Of a stretch of 64,000 bases of DNA, positions 1 to 11,549 are shown piece after piece. Numbering within the stretch: the first letter of the stretch is position 1; each line of letters opens with the position of its first letter. The notes beneath the pieces were generated by a model that had not been told where the DNA came from, searched no databases, and saw only the letters and a list, made by a program, of their open reading frames with translations. Where the stretch lies: the NCBI GenBank assembly GCA_036971475.1, contig JBAIZL010000006.1, positions 65,883,398-65,947,397 on the forward strand, given 5' to 3'. The DNA comes from Prosapia bicincta. Taxonomy: Eukaryota; Arthropoda; Insecta; Hemiptera; Cercopidae. The translations under genes were made by a program, and so were the position numbers.

Positions 1-978
1 ACCGAGAATAACTACATCAAATTGCACTTCACGAAAAGGCTCTGTCGTTAACTTGACGAAAACAAACACTTCTATCGTGAGTTACATTTTGAGTGTTTGA
101 ACCGGGAAAGTAAACGAAAACTTTATACATACAGACATACTTGATGTAGTACATTTGTAGTGTATTTGCTCACAATAGAGTGAAATGAATGTTTTAGTGA
201 ATGTGTAACAATATTTCTCTAAAATTTATATTATCATAAATAAACAGTGACGGAATGTCGGTAACTCCCATCAGGTATTTAACGCAGTGGAAAAACAAGA
301 AATACTTTTAAATTAACACACAATAGCATTACTGTCAATTACGGGAAATTGAACGTAATCAAAACAAAAGATAAAATCTATTTATTGAACATGGGATGAA
401 AGTAGAGAGATTATCTTAAACGCCTGAACATCATACATTTTAAATATTTTAAATACAATAAAAACCTAAAAATGATTATGAAAGAAGCTAACGTAGAGAA
501 AAATAAAAAAAGAGGAATAAAAAGAACATAGAAATAGTTTGATAGAAACGAATGATCATTCAAGGGATTACAAAATAACCATGAAAACCTGCATGTTCGT
601 AGATGAAAAACTGAGGAAATAAAAATAATAATATAAGGTGAAAAAAAAAATAAAAAGAAAATATAATCTCTTAAACAAAAGCATCTATTACGGCAGTGTG
701 TGAGTACTTTAGGGTTCCACGCTTAGAAAGGACAGGAACTAACAAGTCGTAAAGGGACCCAAAATGCTCCTACATCTTAATTTACCAGCATAAATACTAT
801 ATTTTAATTACCATTAAAGGTTGGCGCTGTTTAGGGAATGAGTTATTAACAGTGCGGACATAAACGAGGCCACAGTTTAGGGAAATTATTGTTTTCCGCT
901 ACATTACTTGAGAAAACATATACAAAACAGGTGATAATCTTTTTACAATGAATTTGTTTATTTAAATACCGGTTTTCA

Positions 979-984
<6 letters not shown>
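1..984. other. AT-rich sequence, no feature recognised
   Basis: Only short accidental open frames. Confidence 0.7.
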
Positions 985-1049
<65 letters not shown>

Positions 1050-1056
1050 GTATGTA
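985..1056. repeat. (TA)n then (TGTA)n microsatellite
   Basis: Simple repeat; open frames across it are artefacts. Confidence 0.97.
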
Positions 1057-2628
1057 ATTATGTATATTTGCCCTGGCAAGGACGTACCCCTTAAATTTCC
1101 CTTTTTCCGCCGCCCTAGCCCATATAACGACTTATAACTCTCCTAATAATCTCTCTTTTGAACCTCATTTCTGTATTTTCCAAACTAAGTTGCTCTAATC
1201 ATCCTGATTTCACTGATTTAATTAAAGCTAATGATTTGAAGAACGAAGTGCCACTATTAACTTACTTGCTGACGCGAGATTCTAATCTAGTACTCAGGCA
1301 TCGTAGCATGGTCCTGAGGGGTAGCAGGTTAGGTTTCTCCAATGTAAACAAAGGTTAGGCTGACGGTATCAATTTAGTAAGCTAGTAGTGTAGTCTTAAT
1401 TGCTTCAAATAATAACTCATAAAATAATTTATTTTACTGAAAAATTTCGAAAATGGTGATTCCTAAAAGTTTTAAAATATTATAAATATAACATTAAATT
1501 AATAGATTTAATCCCATTAGTAGTAACATCCTCTTTGCTTTGGAATCTACTGAGAGAATACTCTGGTAATTTTCAAATGTCTTTTTAAAGGTGCAAATTA
1601 TTTAAATATTTTAATTATGATGAATAGGTAAAACACACAATTAAAACCAGAGAATTTTCAAAAACGTTTTTAAAGTTACAGTTGATTTCCAACTACACGT
1701 AACATCTTTTCGGAAAATCATAAATTTCATTGAAAAATTATACTTGTTTTGTTTTATTTTTTCACTAGCTGCGTGGCGTGTGTCGTAAAATCTGTGTCAG
1801 TGCTACAAAAGGCCAGTGTGACATACTGGCCCACGCGTGTTCCAGACACAAACGTGCATGTGCCTCAGCTTACGCGGATCCGTTAGGAAATATGGCGGCA
1901 CAGTTTTTTCTGCCGTGTGTTGCGTTGCGTGCGCTGCGTCGCTTGCGTCTCAGCTTACGCCCTGCCTAATTGGAAAACATAATACGTTTCTACTGAGAAA
2001 CTGAAGTGAACGTCAAAGCTTAGCAACCGTATTACGCTTACTTAGTAATAAGGCTTTGTCAGAATAATTACAGTGTTGTCGTAAATAATTACAAGCTTCA
2101 ATAGCGATCTGAAGTATAGATACCCTCAGTATAACATGTTATACAGAATCTGTTTTAAGCTCTAACACGCTTGCAAAAACTAGCGAAATAGCTATTGGAC
2201 TAATATGGAAAATGTTAATAATTGTCTACAAAATAGAGAATGGATATTACGAAAGTTCCTGTTCTAAGACATAGTGAATTAATTGTTCAGGAGATTTCGT
2301 TATTAGCAATTGATCATTTAGGCAGTAGCTCCTTATTATGAAATAGTTTATTTATTATTACCGAATAACTTCTAATTTCAAAATAGTGGATGGATTATTA
2401 CAATATTCCTCATTATTACCAGTTATAGAAGTTTTACGAAACAGTACATTATTACAAGACAATGAGTTATTTATAACGAAATTCTCAATGTAATCTCAAG
2501 AAACAACATGTAATTTAGAAATAGATCATGTAATATTAGAAAACTCCTCAAACTTAGGAGATGTAGAGTTTTAAGAAATAGCTTAATATCACGTGACGAT
2601 GAATAAATTATTACTACTTAATGACTTT
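1057..2628. other. no gene recognised; GC-rich patch at 1770-1975
   Basis: The patch (GTGTGTTGCGTTGCGTGCGC and similar) has a 63-codon open frame without recognisable domains. Its CGT-rich short repeats suggest old transposon sequence. Confidence 0.55.
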
Positions 2629-2860
2629 TTATTACGACATAATGAATGAGTTCATACGAAATAATTGGTTATTACGAAATAATGAACGAGTTATTACAAA
2701 AGAATTGTTTATTACGAAATAAAGAATGAGTTATTACGAAAGAATTGTTTATTACGAAATAATGAATGAGTTATTACGAAATAACTAGTTATTACGAAAT
2801 AATGAATGAGGTATTACGAAATAATTCGTTATTACGATATAGTGAATTGATTCTTACGAA
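2629..2860 (+). repeat. 40-bp minisatellite
   Basis: Five consecutive 40-bp units at 2651, 2691, 2731, 2771 and 2811, each made of an 18-base and a 22-base half that both begin TTATTACGAAATAA; a half unit precedes and a decayed one follows. Weaker related pieces (TTATTATGAAATAG, TTATTACCGAATAA) extend back to about 2250. Confidence 0.92.
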
Positions 2861-3805
2861 ATACAGAAGTGCCTCTATAATTCGAGGTCGTTGGTACCGT
2901 GACCCTACAGAAATACGTCACTGCGTATTAGAAACAATAGAGGTTCTAATATGTTCTGATACAGAACATGTCTAAGTCAGGAACATTAATACGCATGCGG
3001 GAGAATTGATAAACCTGTAGCACAAACCAGGATTAAATATCTATTTGGTTATACTGTGTTTTATTCAGAATTGCTTTCTTTCTTCCTTAGTAGTTTTAAT
3101 GTATTTGGTCCAAAAACCTATTCCAACACACACAAATTTCTGCCGCCAAAGCCATTCGTTTCCGTCTCTATCAGGTGGTAAAACGAGTTTATTTCTTTCC
3201 ATTTCCTCCTGTAAAGATCCTATTTTAATTCTTTTAGCACTACTCCCTGGCTTATTTTACCTCTTACTATACTTCCTCAAAGATACCTCTTTGTGCTTCC
3301 TCTAGTCAACTTGAAGGCACCGTAAATGAGAACACCGAAATTATTTTAAAATATATATAGCATTGACTTCTAGTATTACAGAAATACGTATTATTTGTTA
3401 TGCACTTCTACAGAATCTGATTTCTTCAAAGTCTTCTTCGTTTCTCATTCTTTAAACAGACATTATATCACTCACACCAACACATCGTTAAGTCTTATGT
3501 ACTGCTACTTCCGTGTGATTTGGATTTAAACAATTATCTTTCTAGATTTTGCTAATCTTGGTCCGTTTCTCACATTTCTTGGTATCACAATTCACTTCGA
3601 CATAATTTCCAAATTTGGGGAATAGTTTTGGAATTCCCTACCACGCACTTCCTCCGTGACCTTTGGCTACGCCTTGAAACTTTAGTGACTCGTAAAGCGT
3701 AGATATTCCTTTATGACAACTCTAGACAGTAGATACCCATTAGCTAGATTGCTTAATTTCTTAGCTCTACCTGATTGCATCTATGATCCCAACACACTTC
3801 TTCCT

Positions 3806-3808
<3 letters not shown>

Positions 3809-3846
<38 letters not shown>

Positions 3847-3847
3847 T
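3809..3847. repeat. (TA)n microsatellite
   Basis: Interrupted once by CATA. Confidence 0.95.
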
Positions 3848-5544
3848 GATTGTAAATTCTCTTAACACTTAATTATCTATACTCCATTATATACTTGACC
3901 TATTCAGCTGATATTAAATGTGTTTCTAATCACCTGTAAAAGTCAGTTTGAAACTCAACTAAACAGGTGATATTAAATGTTTGTTATTCATCTTTCAAGG
4001 TTACTTATACTTTACAAATGTCATGTGACATGCAGATGCTTTTCCTACTCTTGGTTTATCAAGATAATAATTTGTAAGGTTTATAAACTACAGTTTGATA
4101 TATTTATTGAGACTTAATTACATTAAATTAAATATAAATACAAATTAAATCAATATAAATATACGTCAACTCCTTACGAAGGACGGGTACTCTGCTAGTA
4201 CTATATAAAAACCCAACCTCACACACACACACACACTGCAACGGGCTAAAATGTCACATTTTACCACTGCAAGTGACATTGTAAATTCCATATATTTTAA
4301 GAGGCTTTGCAGTCAAAACAGCGAAGCCAAAACAAAACAAAAATTCCTTAGGCATAATGTACGTTTAAGTTAACGAGTTTAAGGGATAGAAATAAAGTCA
4401 TTTTTGGAAAAAAGGGGATTTTTTCAAAATTAAAAGTGGGGAAAGTGTAAAATCCACCTAGAGAGACCATGAAAAATGAAGGAGAAAGTGAAGAGACAAA
4501 AAACCAGATGCGGAGTATTCAGAAGGAGATAAAGTAAAGTTGAAAAAATAGTGAATATTTCGACAACAGGCAGACAGATCGTGAGAAGAGCAAGGAGGAA
4601 GTAAACGAGGCAAAGCATCCGGTCACACAAGCAGTGGGAAATTCTATTTGTCAAAAGCAGCCGGGAGGGGTTGACAAAGCCCGGGAACGTCAAATAGTTT
4701 TACAGTGTATCTGGAAACCACCGAAGGGATCGGTCGTATGCGAGTGTTTCCTTCCACTCTTTCGGTGTTTCAAACCAATAAGTAAATGGTAACAATGCAG
4801 GGCTAAGAGCGAGATAGGCCACTGAAAAGTAGTGTCGTGTATTTTAAAACCCTTTTGTGGAGGAAACTCTCCAAAAGTGGTTTGCATAGTTTAACAGCAA
4901 TGTCGTAGCGTCCTCAAGGAAATTGTTACAGAAAATTAGGTCGAATAAAAGTTTTGAGTCAGTGCTAATATAAAAAAATGAACAGTGCCTAAAATTAAAG
5001 TGGTAAAACAATTTAGGGTAAAAAGTAACCAAATACACCTATAAAATTTAAATTTGAACAGTGAAACAAAAAAACAACAAGTAGATCAAAGCCTGAATTA
5101 AATTAAGTTCGAAAATTATAAAGACATTGATAAAGAAGTATTAAAATACTAAAGCCAGGACTTTAAATTTAAAAAATATAGGAATAAAAATGTATAATTT
5201 CGCGCAAACGAAAAGAGAATTGTTTGTTTCGGATATCACTCAAACTTGGAAACAATGAAGAGCAGCTGACGCGAGCTTTGGGCGAATTCTACATACAATA
5301 TGGCCAGCCACAAAAGGAGAGAGATGACATGGCACCAACGACGGACCAGGGAGGAAGTGACGCAGGATAGGTCAGATTTTAGCTCTCCCTCTCTCTGAAA
5401 TAAATTTAAAATTTTATTTTGGATTTTTGGGGACCTTTTTGAAAATTTAAAGTATAAATATAAAAAATTTTGCGTTTAAAAGGGGTGGCTTTGTTTCAGA
5501 AAGAACGTGGAGGGGATAGCGTTTAAGTTGTGGTAATTACGAAT

Positions 5545-5594
5545 ACACACACGCCCACACATACACACACACTCACACACACACACACATACAT

Positions 5595-5653
<59 letters not shown>

Positions 5654-5663
5654 CATATATATG
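5545..5663. repeat. (CA)n(TA)n microsatellite
   Basis: Mixed CA repeat passing into a long TA run. Confidence 0.96.
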
Positions 5664-7764
5664 TTTTGTTTTTTTTTTAAAGTTGCGTTACTGTATTTTC
5701 TTTTTGGTAAACAATTTCTTTTTTAAGAAAATATATGTAAATCTATTATTTAAATATTTTTAAATTGATGGTTCAAATACCATTTAATTTTTCCTTACTT
5801 ATTTAAAATAGTTTTTCCGTTTTTGGATTTCGAAGACCATATTTGGTTTTTTGTAAAAATACTTACAACGTTTAATTATTTTTAAGCAACACGCGTACAC
5901 AATTTTACAAAAAGCATTTTATTAAGTACTGCACAATTTAGGCTAATTAGAAACAAACGATTATACACTTTGACGAGTATTGTACTAATTGTCACGCCTA
6001 GTTTTAATGCAATCGTTTTTTGTTGAATAATTTTAGTCCACTTCAATAATGTTCAGACTATACAAGAAGATCTATATAATATTGCAAACTGTGTCTAATT
6101 TTAAATATTCTATTAAAATGAATGAAAGTTTAGGATTAATAGAGCAACATAAGTGATAATTGAAAGAGCACTGGCAATCTGTTTCGCCTCGGAAAAACGT
6201 GTTGACGAAATTTGTTGGAGTGGATTGCCGGTCTCTCTCCATTAGGCTTAGTACACACGCCGAATGTTGATTGCTACGTGTTTACTAACCACCCTCACAC
6301 ACACAGATACCGTGGCTAGAGCACTCTGCAAATCTCGAAGGGCAGACGTGTGGTTTACCTGAGTAGATCCTAATCATGATTTAACCTCTACGGAGACACT
6401 TGCAGGCTCTCTTGACATTGGGGTCAGTGTAACGTATCCTTAGTGATGTAATTAGACGAACGTGCTGCAATTTTCAGAAAAACGTTTAAATTATAGTTGA
6501 TTTGCTTCTTAAGATCAATGTAGTCTAAATAGCTCCTAAAATTGTTCTTCCTAATTTCATCTATTCAAATCAATGATTATCCCCATTATACATGTTTCTA
6601 CATCTAAGCTGCTAATTTGTCATTATTGGATAGAACACAAAGGTATAGAATAATGAAGATGGCAACTTGAAAGCAGAGACATTATAATTGGGAATACAAT
6701 TTCTCGTAGAGATAATTAATTATCAGTATTTCTAAGGAAAACACTAAGAAAACAACAATAATACAATTAATGTAATCTACCACAGATTTATTGAATTAGT
6801 AAAACTAGAGATAATTAGGTGTACTTTCTGTGCTTAGCAGTTTCATATTCTAATGTCGTGGATACGTCACGACGTAGACTTACACCACTAGATGCAGAGC
6901 ATAACGTTTCTTATTTACAAAGTAAGAACGAAACTTTAGCCTAACCTATTATTACTGAACTAACATATCTTACCTCAGTAGCAAATATTTGTTAACAAGT
7001 GACGCACCGTTAGGTATATTATCTATATGTTTGGTTTTAGCAAGAAAGTGTGCTATAACAGCTGACTTTGATTTTTGTTTTTCATATTGGATAACATATG
7101 ACCAATGGTTCGTTTGGAACTAAGGAGCACATTCAGTATCCCTTCGAATAGGGGTAAGTTGTAGGGAGGATAGAAGAATTGTTGTTAATTTCTCATGTAT
7201 GCTAGATAAAGAATATGGATTCGTAAACACGTGGCATGATACACAATTAGAACGCGAAAAGGTCTTTGCATAATTTTTAAATTTTATAAATAAATTCATG
7301 TAATAGATTTTACAGGATATGTCTATAAATGCTATCGGTTAGAGGGGATATTAGTATATCTCTATACAACCCTTACCTACTCTATTTACAATCCTTTTCT
7401 ATCCTTTGTGGACGATACGAGTCTTACTGACCATTCTTATTAGCAAACAACCCTTAAACTCTGGCTTTTCTAACGGATATCTCTATGCTTTGGTTGTGAT
7501 ACTCTACAGTACGATACAGTTTAGCATTTATAGAGGTCCTTGCTAGATACTTATGCCCAGAAATTATATAAACAGTATTTTATTCTTATTAGCACTTAGT
7601 GCTTCTATTTCACGTACTTTTTTATACATTAATGTAAATAATAAATGTGCCAACGAATTGAAATTGACCTGATTCTAATTGGTATACTGTTATATTCTCT
7701 TGATAGTTTCAAAAAAAATGTATATTGATATTCCAGTCAAGTAAATTTACAATTTAGTTGAAAT

Positions 7765-7815
7765 TATTTGCAGCGTTTCGAAAACTAGTTTGATTTTATT
7801 TTCAAGCCCAAGCAC
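7765..7815 (-). repeat. degenerate inverted copy of the 8811-8880 tail
   Basis: On the minus strand: TCAAACTAGTTTTCGAAACG, compared with ACAAACTGGTTTTCGAAACA at 8833. The CTGAAGA box is lost (CTTGAAAA). It sits about 1 kb from its partner in opposite orientation. Confidence 0.5.
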
Positions 7816-8264
7816 ATAATGACCAAATTAGATTTAATGTAAATCATATAAAAACTATTGCTAAATAATAGTTACATTACTATAAATATAATAATAAATT
7901 ATATAATTAATATAAAAGTGACCAAAAATAATAGCATAATATTACATAAAACATTATTACAAATACTCGATAGGATTATTCCTACTTAGGAATACTAAAA
8001 TGTACGCTAAGCTAATTAATATTGTGTTTTTAAAGCAAACCCATTGTAATATATATTAAAGAGAACTCAACAAATACAGTTTTAAATTATTACACTCAAT
8101 TATTACAATCCTATATTTAAATAAATCAAATAATATATTGTAAAACATTGGACATTAATAGTTTATAAGACTTTTATAGATTTTAAAGAGCTTTATAAGA
8201 CTTTCGTAGCTATTATATAAATTATTTAAATATTTTGTATTCAGTTCAGCACTGAAACAGTGGT

Positions 8265-8750
8265 AACAGATTTAATACATGTCAGTTATCTATGTCTATT
8301 AGTCGTAGTAGTTGACAGCCTAATACTCATAATAAGTGTTTTCATTTACTCTTCATGTAATTGTTTGGTGCAACTCCGTGATTATTCTTCATTCTCCCTA
8401 TCCCTTAGGTTGGTATGGATGACCAACTAAGAGTTTTTCCCAATAAAATGTAAGTGTAGACTCAGCATTTATAGATTTTATGTAATTTGCAAGTTCATAG
8501 CTGTTAAAACATGTTTAACAGATCGAAAACTTGTCAGTTGTTTATATCTAATAAACATAATTGACAATGTGTTTTTGTTTCATTGTCATGTAATTGTTTG
8601 ACTCAATTCCTTGAACTATTTTTTTTATTTCCCCTATGCCTTAAGTCGGGTTGGTCTGCATAAGCAGGTAAGAGATTATTCCCATAAAATATAAGTATAG
8701 ACTCAGCATGTATAGATTTTATGTAATACTTATAGTTTGAATGTTTAACT
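8265..8750 (+). repeat. two diverged tandem copies, about 241-252 bp
   Basis: The first copy starts near 8265 (AACAGATTTAATACATGTCAG) and the second near 8517 (AACAGATCGAAAACTTGTCAG). Both contain CATGTAATTGTTTG, an AAGAG.TTATTCCCA-like stretch, AAGTRTAGACTCAGCAT and ATAGATTTTATGTAAT. A hammerhead-like tail follows at 8820. Tandem direct copies before such a tail resemble the pseudo-LTR arrangement of Penelope-like elements, but no coding sequence is present. Confidence 0.7.
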
Positions 8751-8810
8751 CATATTGAATGTTTGACAAATCTGTATAAATTTGAAGTAATAACTAATTT
8801 GTGCATTATG

Positions 8811-8880
8811 TACTGATTCCTGAAGATGGAAACAAACTGGTTTTCGAAACATCGCCAGTGAATAAAACAGAATGTATTAA
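8811..8880 (+). ncRNA. hammerhead-like tail of a Penelope-type repeat
   Basis: CUGAAGA (8820-8826), one extra U, GGAAAC (8828-8833) pairing with GUUUUC (8840-8845), then GAAAC and a following AATAAAAC. This is the same box, spacer, stem II and GAAA order as at 11453 but a different sequence family. CUGAUU just before the box can pair with AAUCAG about 60 bases downstream. A degenerate inverted copy (AAACTAGTTTTCGAAAC) is on the minus strand at about 7765-7815. Confidence 0.4.
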
Positions 8881-11272
8881 TCAGAAATGTACATGACTTA
8901 GAAAAAAATACCTTTCTGTCTCATTTCATACTCTTGCTGTACTTGAATTGTTGGTGTTTACTAATTTCATGATTTTTATATATACTAACCTAATTTCGAT
9001 TTCATTATTCTGATATTCAAATATCCTGTAAATTAAAGACAACTTTAGATATGTAATCTATTCGTGAAATACATGTTGGGAACATATTTAGCAAAAATGT
9101 ATTTAGTCCATTGTCCTGACTTTTATCCACATCATGATTCAATATTGTTTATTTTCCTTGTGTATACGCATATATTGTAATAAAATTATATATAGATATT
9201 CCAAGCTGTATAACGTAAGAAAATTCCAGATACGGATAATTTAAAAACGCTACGCCTTATAGAGCTCGTGTCCGGCTCACAATTGCATTTAATATTGAGC
9301 CTTATTAATTTTAAATTACAGTAAAACATTTAATTTTATTTGGCTTCCTTTTATAGGTCTTTTCAGTTTATTAACGCTCATTTAGACTTTAAACTTGGCC
9401 TCTTGTCTCCAAACCTCCAACACTTACTAGACAAGGAACGACGGAACGGAACCATTAATCTCGCTCTGTATTAAAACGTCAAAACAGTCGTAGTTTTTGC
9501 TGCACTCTGGCGGTTTGATTTATGTTTGGCGAGTCTATTTTAGATGAACCGAAATATGAATGGCACCGAAGTAAGTCAGTATAAGAAATTGTATGGAAGT
9601 ACATTTTTGTAACGTGTTTTTTTATTTTTCATATGATGTATTTACCGTTGCAATATTTTTCAAATTGGTAATACTATATGGGTGCAGAGAATTAATTTGA
9701 AACTCTCCATCACCGTTTGGGCTGTAAAATTATTACATGAATAAAGTGAGAATTTAAAATAAACAACTTAAGTTGACGGTTTTGTTTGGATAACTATAAC
9801 GTGAAAAATAAATTATCAAAAAAAAGTTTATGAAAATTGTAAAGTCAGATTGGAGGGTCTTAGACTACGTTTATTTCAGCTGTATTAATTGCATTTTTTT
9901 ACAAACTCTATACCAGCATTATATACGATTAAGTTTAATTAATAAAATTAACTGTTCCAACAGATATATTGGGCGAAATATTTTTCAAATCAATCATATA
10001 TGGTTAAATGCCAAATGATTTAAATTTGGATTTTTTTACAAGTAAACGTAAAATAGAACGTGGGTGGAACTAACGAACCGCTCAGGGAGTGTTGGGGGTG
10101 GGAAGACGAAATTAATTTTACTAAACTAATAAGAGCCCCTTTTTTCATAAAAAGGCAATTAATTTGTTTGTTGTGAAAACGGTATAAGCGTATTATTTTA
10201 TTCAGAATAGAAAAACATTATTATTCTAGAATAATATGATAAATATTTACCTTTTATTATTCTATTGTGTAGAAATAGTTTCGACTAAACTGGGTGAATT
10301 AATCTCTATTTTTGCTTAATTTTATGTTTCATTTTTTTCGAATAATATTTTCTAAAACATTCCCTAACAAAAAGCATGTGTATTATGTGTATTCATATAT
10401 ACGGGATTTAGAGTTGCTGTTTTATGAAGTGAAAACCTTTAGGTGACGCCTACAAAAACTTATTGGATGGATATAAACATACAATTTCACGTCGTTATGA
10501 TTACCATCAGATTATTATCGTCTGTAATTACAGCCGATTAGGCTACGCTATGAGTCTTCCAAAAGTGAATTAAATTGTAACACATGATTTCATATATCAG
10601 CTGATATTATAACATACATTATGTGGTTAAACAACTGTTTTATCACTTAGGTTATGTTACATTACTTATTAAACATTCATAAGGAAAGGTTATTATTAGA
10701 TAGTTTTGATCATTTAGTAAATACATTAGTTTATTTAAATTTTGATAAATCTCAATACAAATAATTTGATATAACGATAGTAATATGTTATGTATTTTTG
10801 TTCCAATTTTTTAAAAGAAATCTTTCTTCGGCGCGCCTGATAACAAACTCTTAAGCAATATTTCATTTCGCGAAGTAAAGTGTTTTTCTCAATTATACAT
10901 TTTTGTAGATGTGAATATAAAAGTTATAGCTTCTGTCGGCGCTCCTTTGAGGATCAGTGCCTAATTATATATATATATTAATCAATATTCATACATACCA
11001 TTAATGATATTTATGAATCTGTATACTTGTAGATTTTCAATACTTTATCGTAAACAGTAATATTCAAACAGTATTGTAATATTACAAACAGTATTATCTA
11101 TTCACAAGAGAAAAAACATACATTATAGGAAGCTCTTGATAATATCAATATGAAGTTATATTAATAAAACGTAACATCAGTACTATCAATATTATTTTAT
11201 TTGCTTGTAGCAAAACATGTATAATTATTATTTTTTGTTACATGTATATATATATAATTGTACAATTGTAAT
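8881..11272. other. AT-rich, no feature recognised
   Basis: No open frame above 62 codons and no repeat seen by eye. Confidence 0.65.
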
Positions 11273-11549
11273 AATTGTAAATTCAATTATAATTCTTGTA
11301 TTTGTATTTTGGTTTAGTTCTTTATATATATATATAAAGAACTAAACCAAAATACAAATACAAGAATTATAATTGAATTTACAATTCAAAACTTTTCGTT
11401 GGCTAACAGTACCAACATCATCAGGAATAAACAATTGAATTGTTTAATATTCCTGATGATGTTGGTACTGTTAGCCAACGAAAAGCTTTGAATTGTAAAT
11501 TCAAATTTAATTCTTGTATTTGTATTTTGACTTAGTTCTTTATTAATAC
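11273..11549. mobile_element. composite palindromic repeat with hammerhead-like motifs
   Basis: Three partial units of one repeat in alternating orientation. 11273-11386 is a perfect palindrome with 57-bp arms, centred at 11329/11330 in TTTATATATATATATAAA. A second inverted repeat follows, left arm about 11331-11434 and right arm about 11437-11545, with a few mismatches and a 3-bp indel at the centre. In each arm of the second palindrome the sequence ATTCCTGATGATGTTGG continues to CCAACGAAAAG. This reads as a hammerhead-like CUGAUGA box, stem II GUUGG/CCAAC, GAA, and a 3-bp stem III. The unit ends with TTAGTTCTTTATTAA and a conserved CACAAGAATACATATTGCGATAT. A single copy occurs at 51770-51895. 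Confidence 0.75.
11449..11492 (+). ncRNA. hammerhead-ribozyme-like motif (type I layout)
   Basis: Seen: AUUC, CUGAUGA (11453-11459), one extra U, GUUGG (11461-11465), loop, CCAAC (11475-11479), GAA, AAG, CUU, U, GAAU. AUUC/GAAU can form stem I, GUUGG/CCAAC stem II and AAG/CUU a loopless stem III, with U as the cleavage-site base. The copy on the minus strand of the same palindrome reads AAG/UUU, and the copy at 51770 reads AGG/CUU, so pairing is kept through changes. Against it: the extra U before stem II is not canonical, and a loopless 3-bp stem III would probably need dimerisation. Confidence 0.45.

Larger units (their letters stand above)
2861..7764. other. no gene recognised apart from two microsatellites
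   Basis: Open frames of up to 87 codons at 3045-3305 and 4430-5038 have hydrophobic, low-complexity translations with no family resemblance. A less AT-rich stretch at about 6180-6440 shows no coding frame. Confidence 0.6.
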
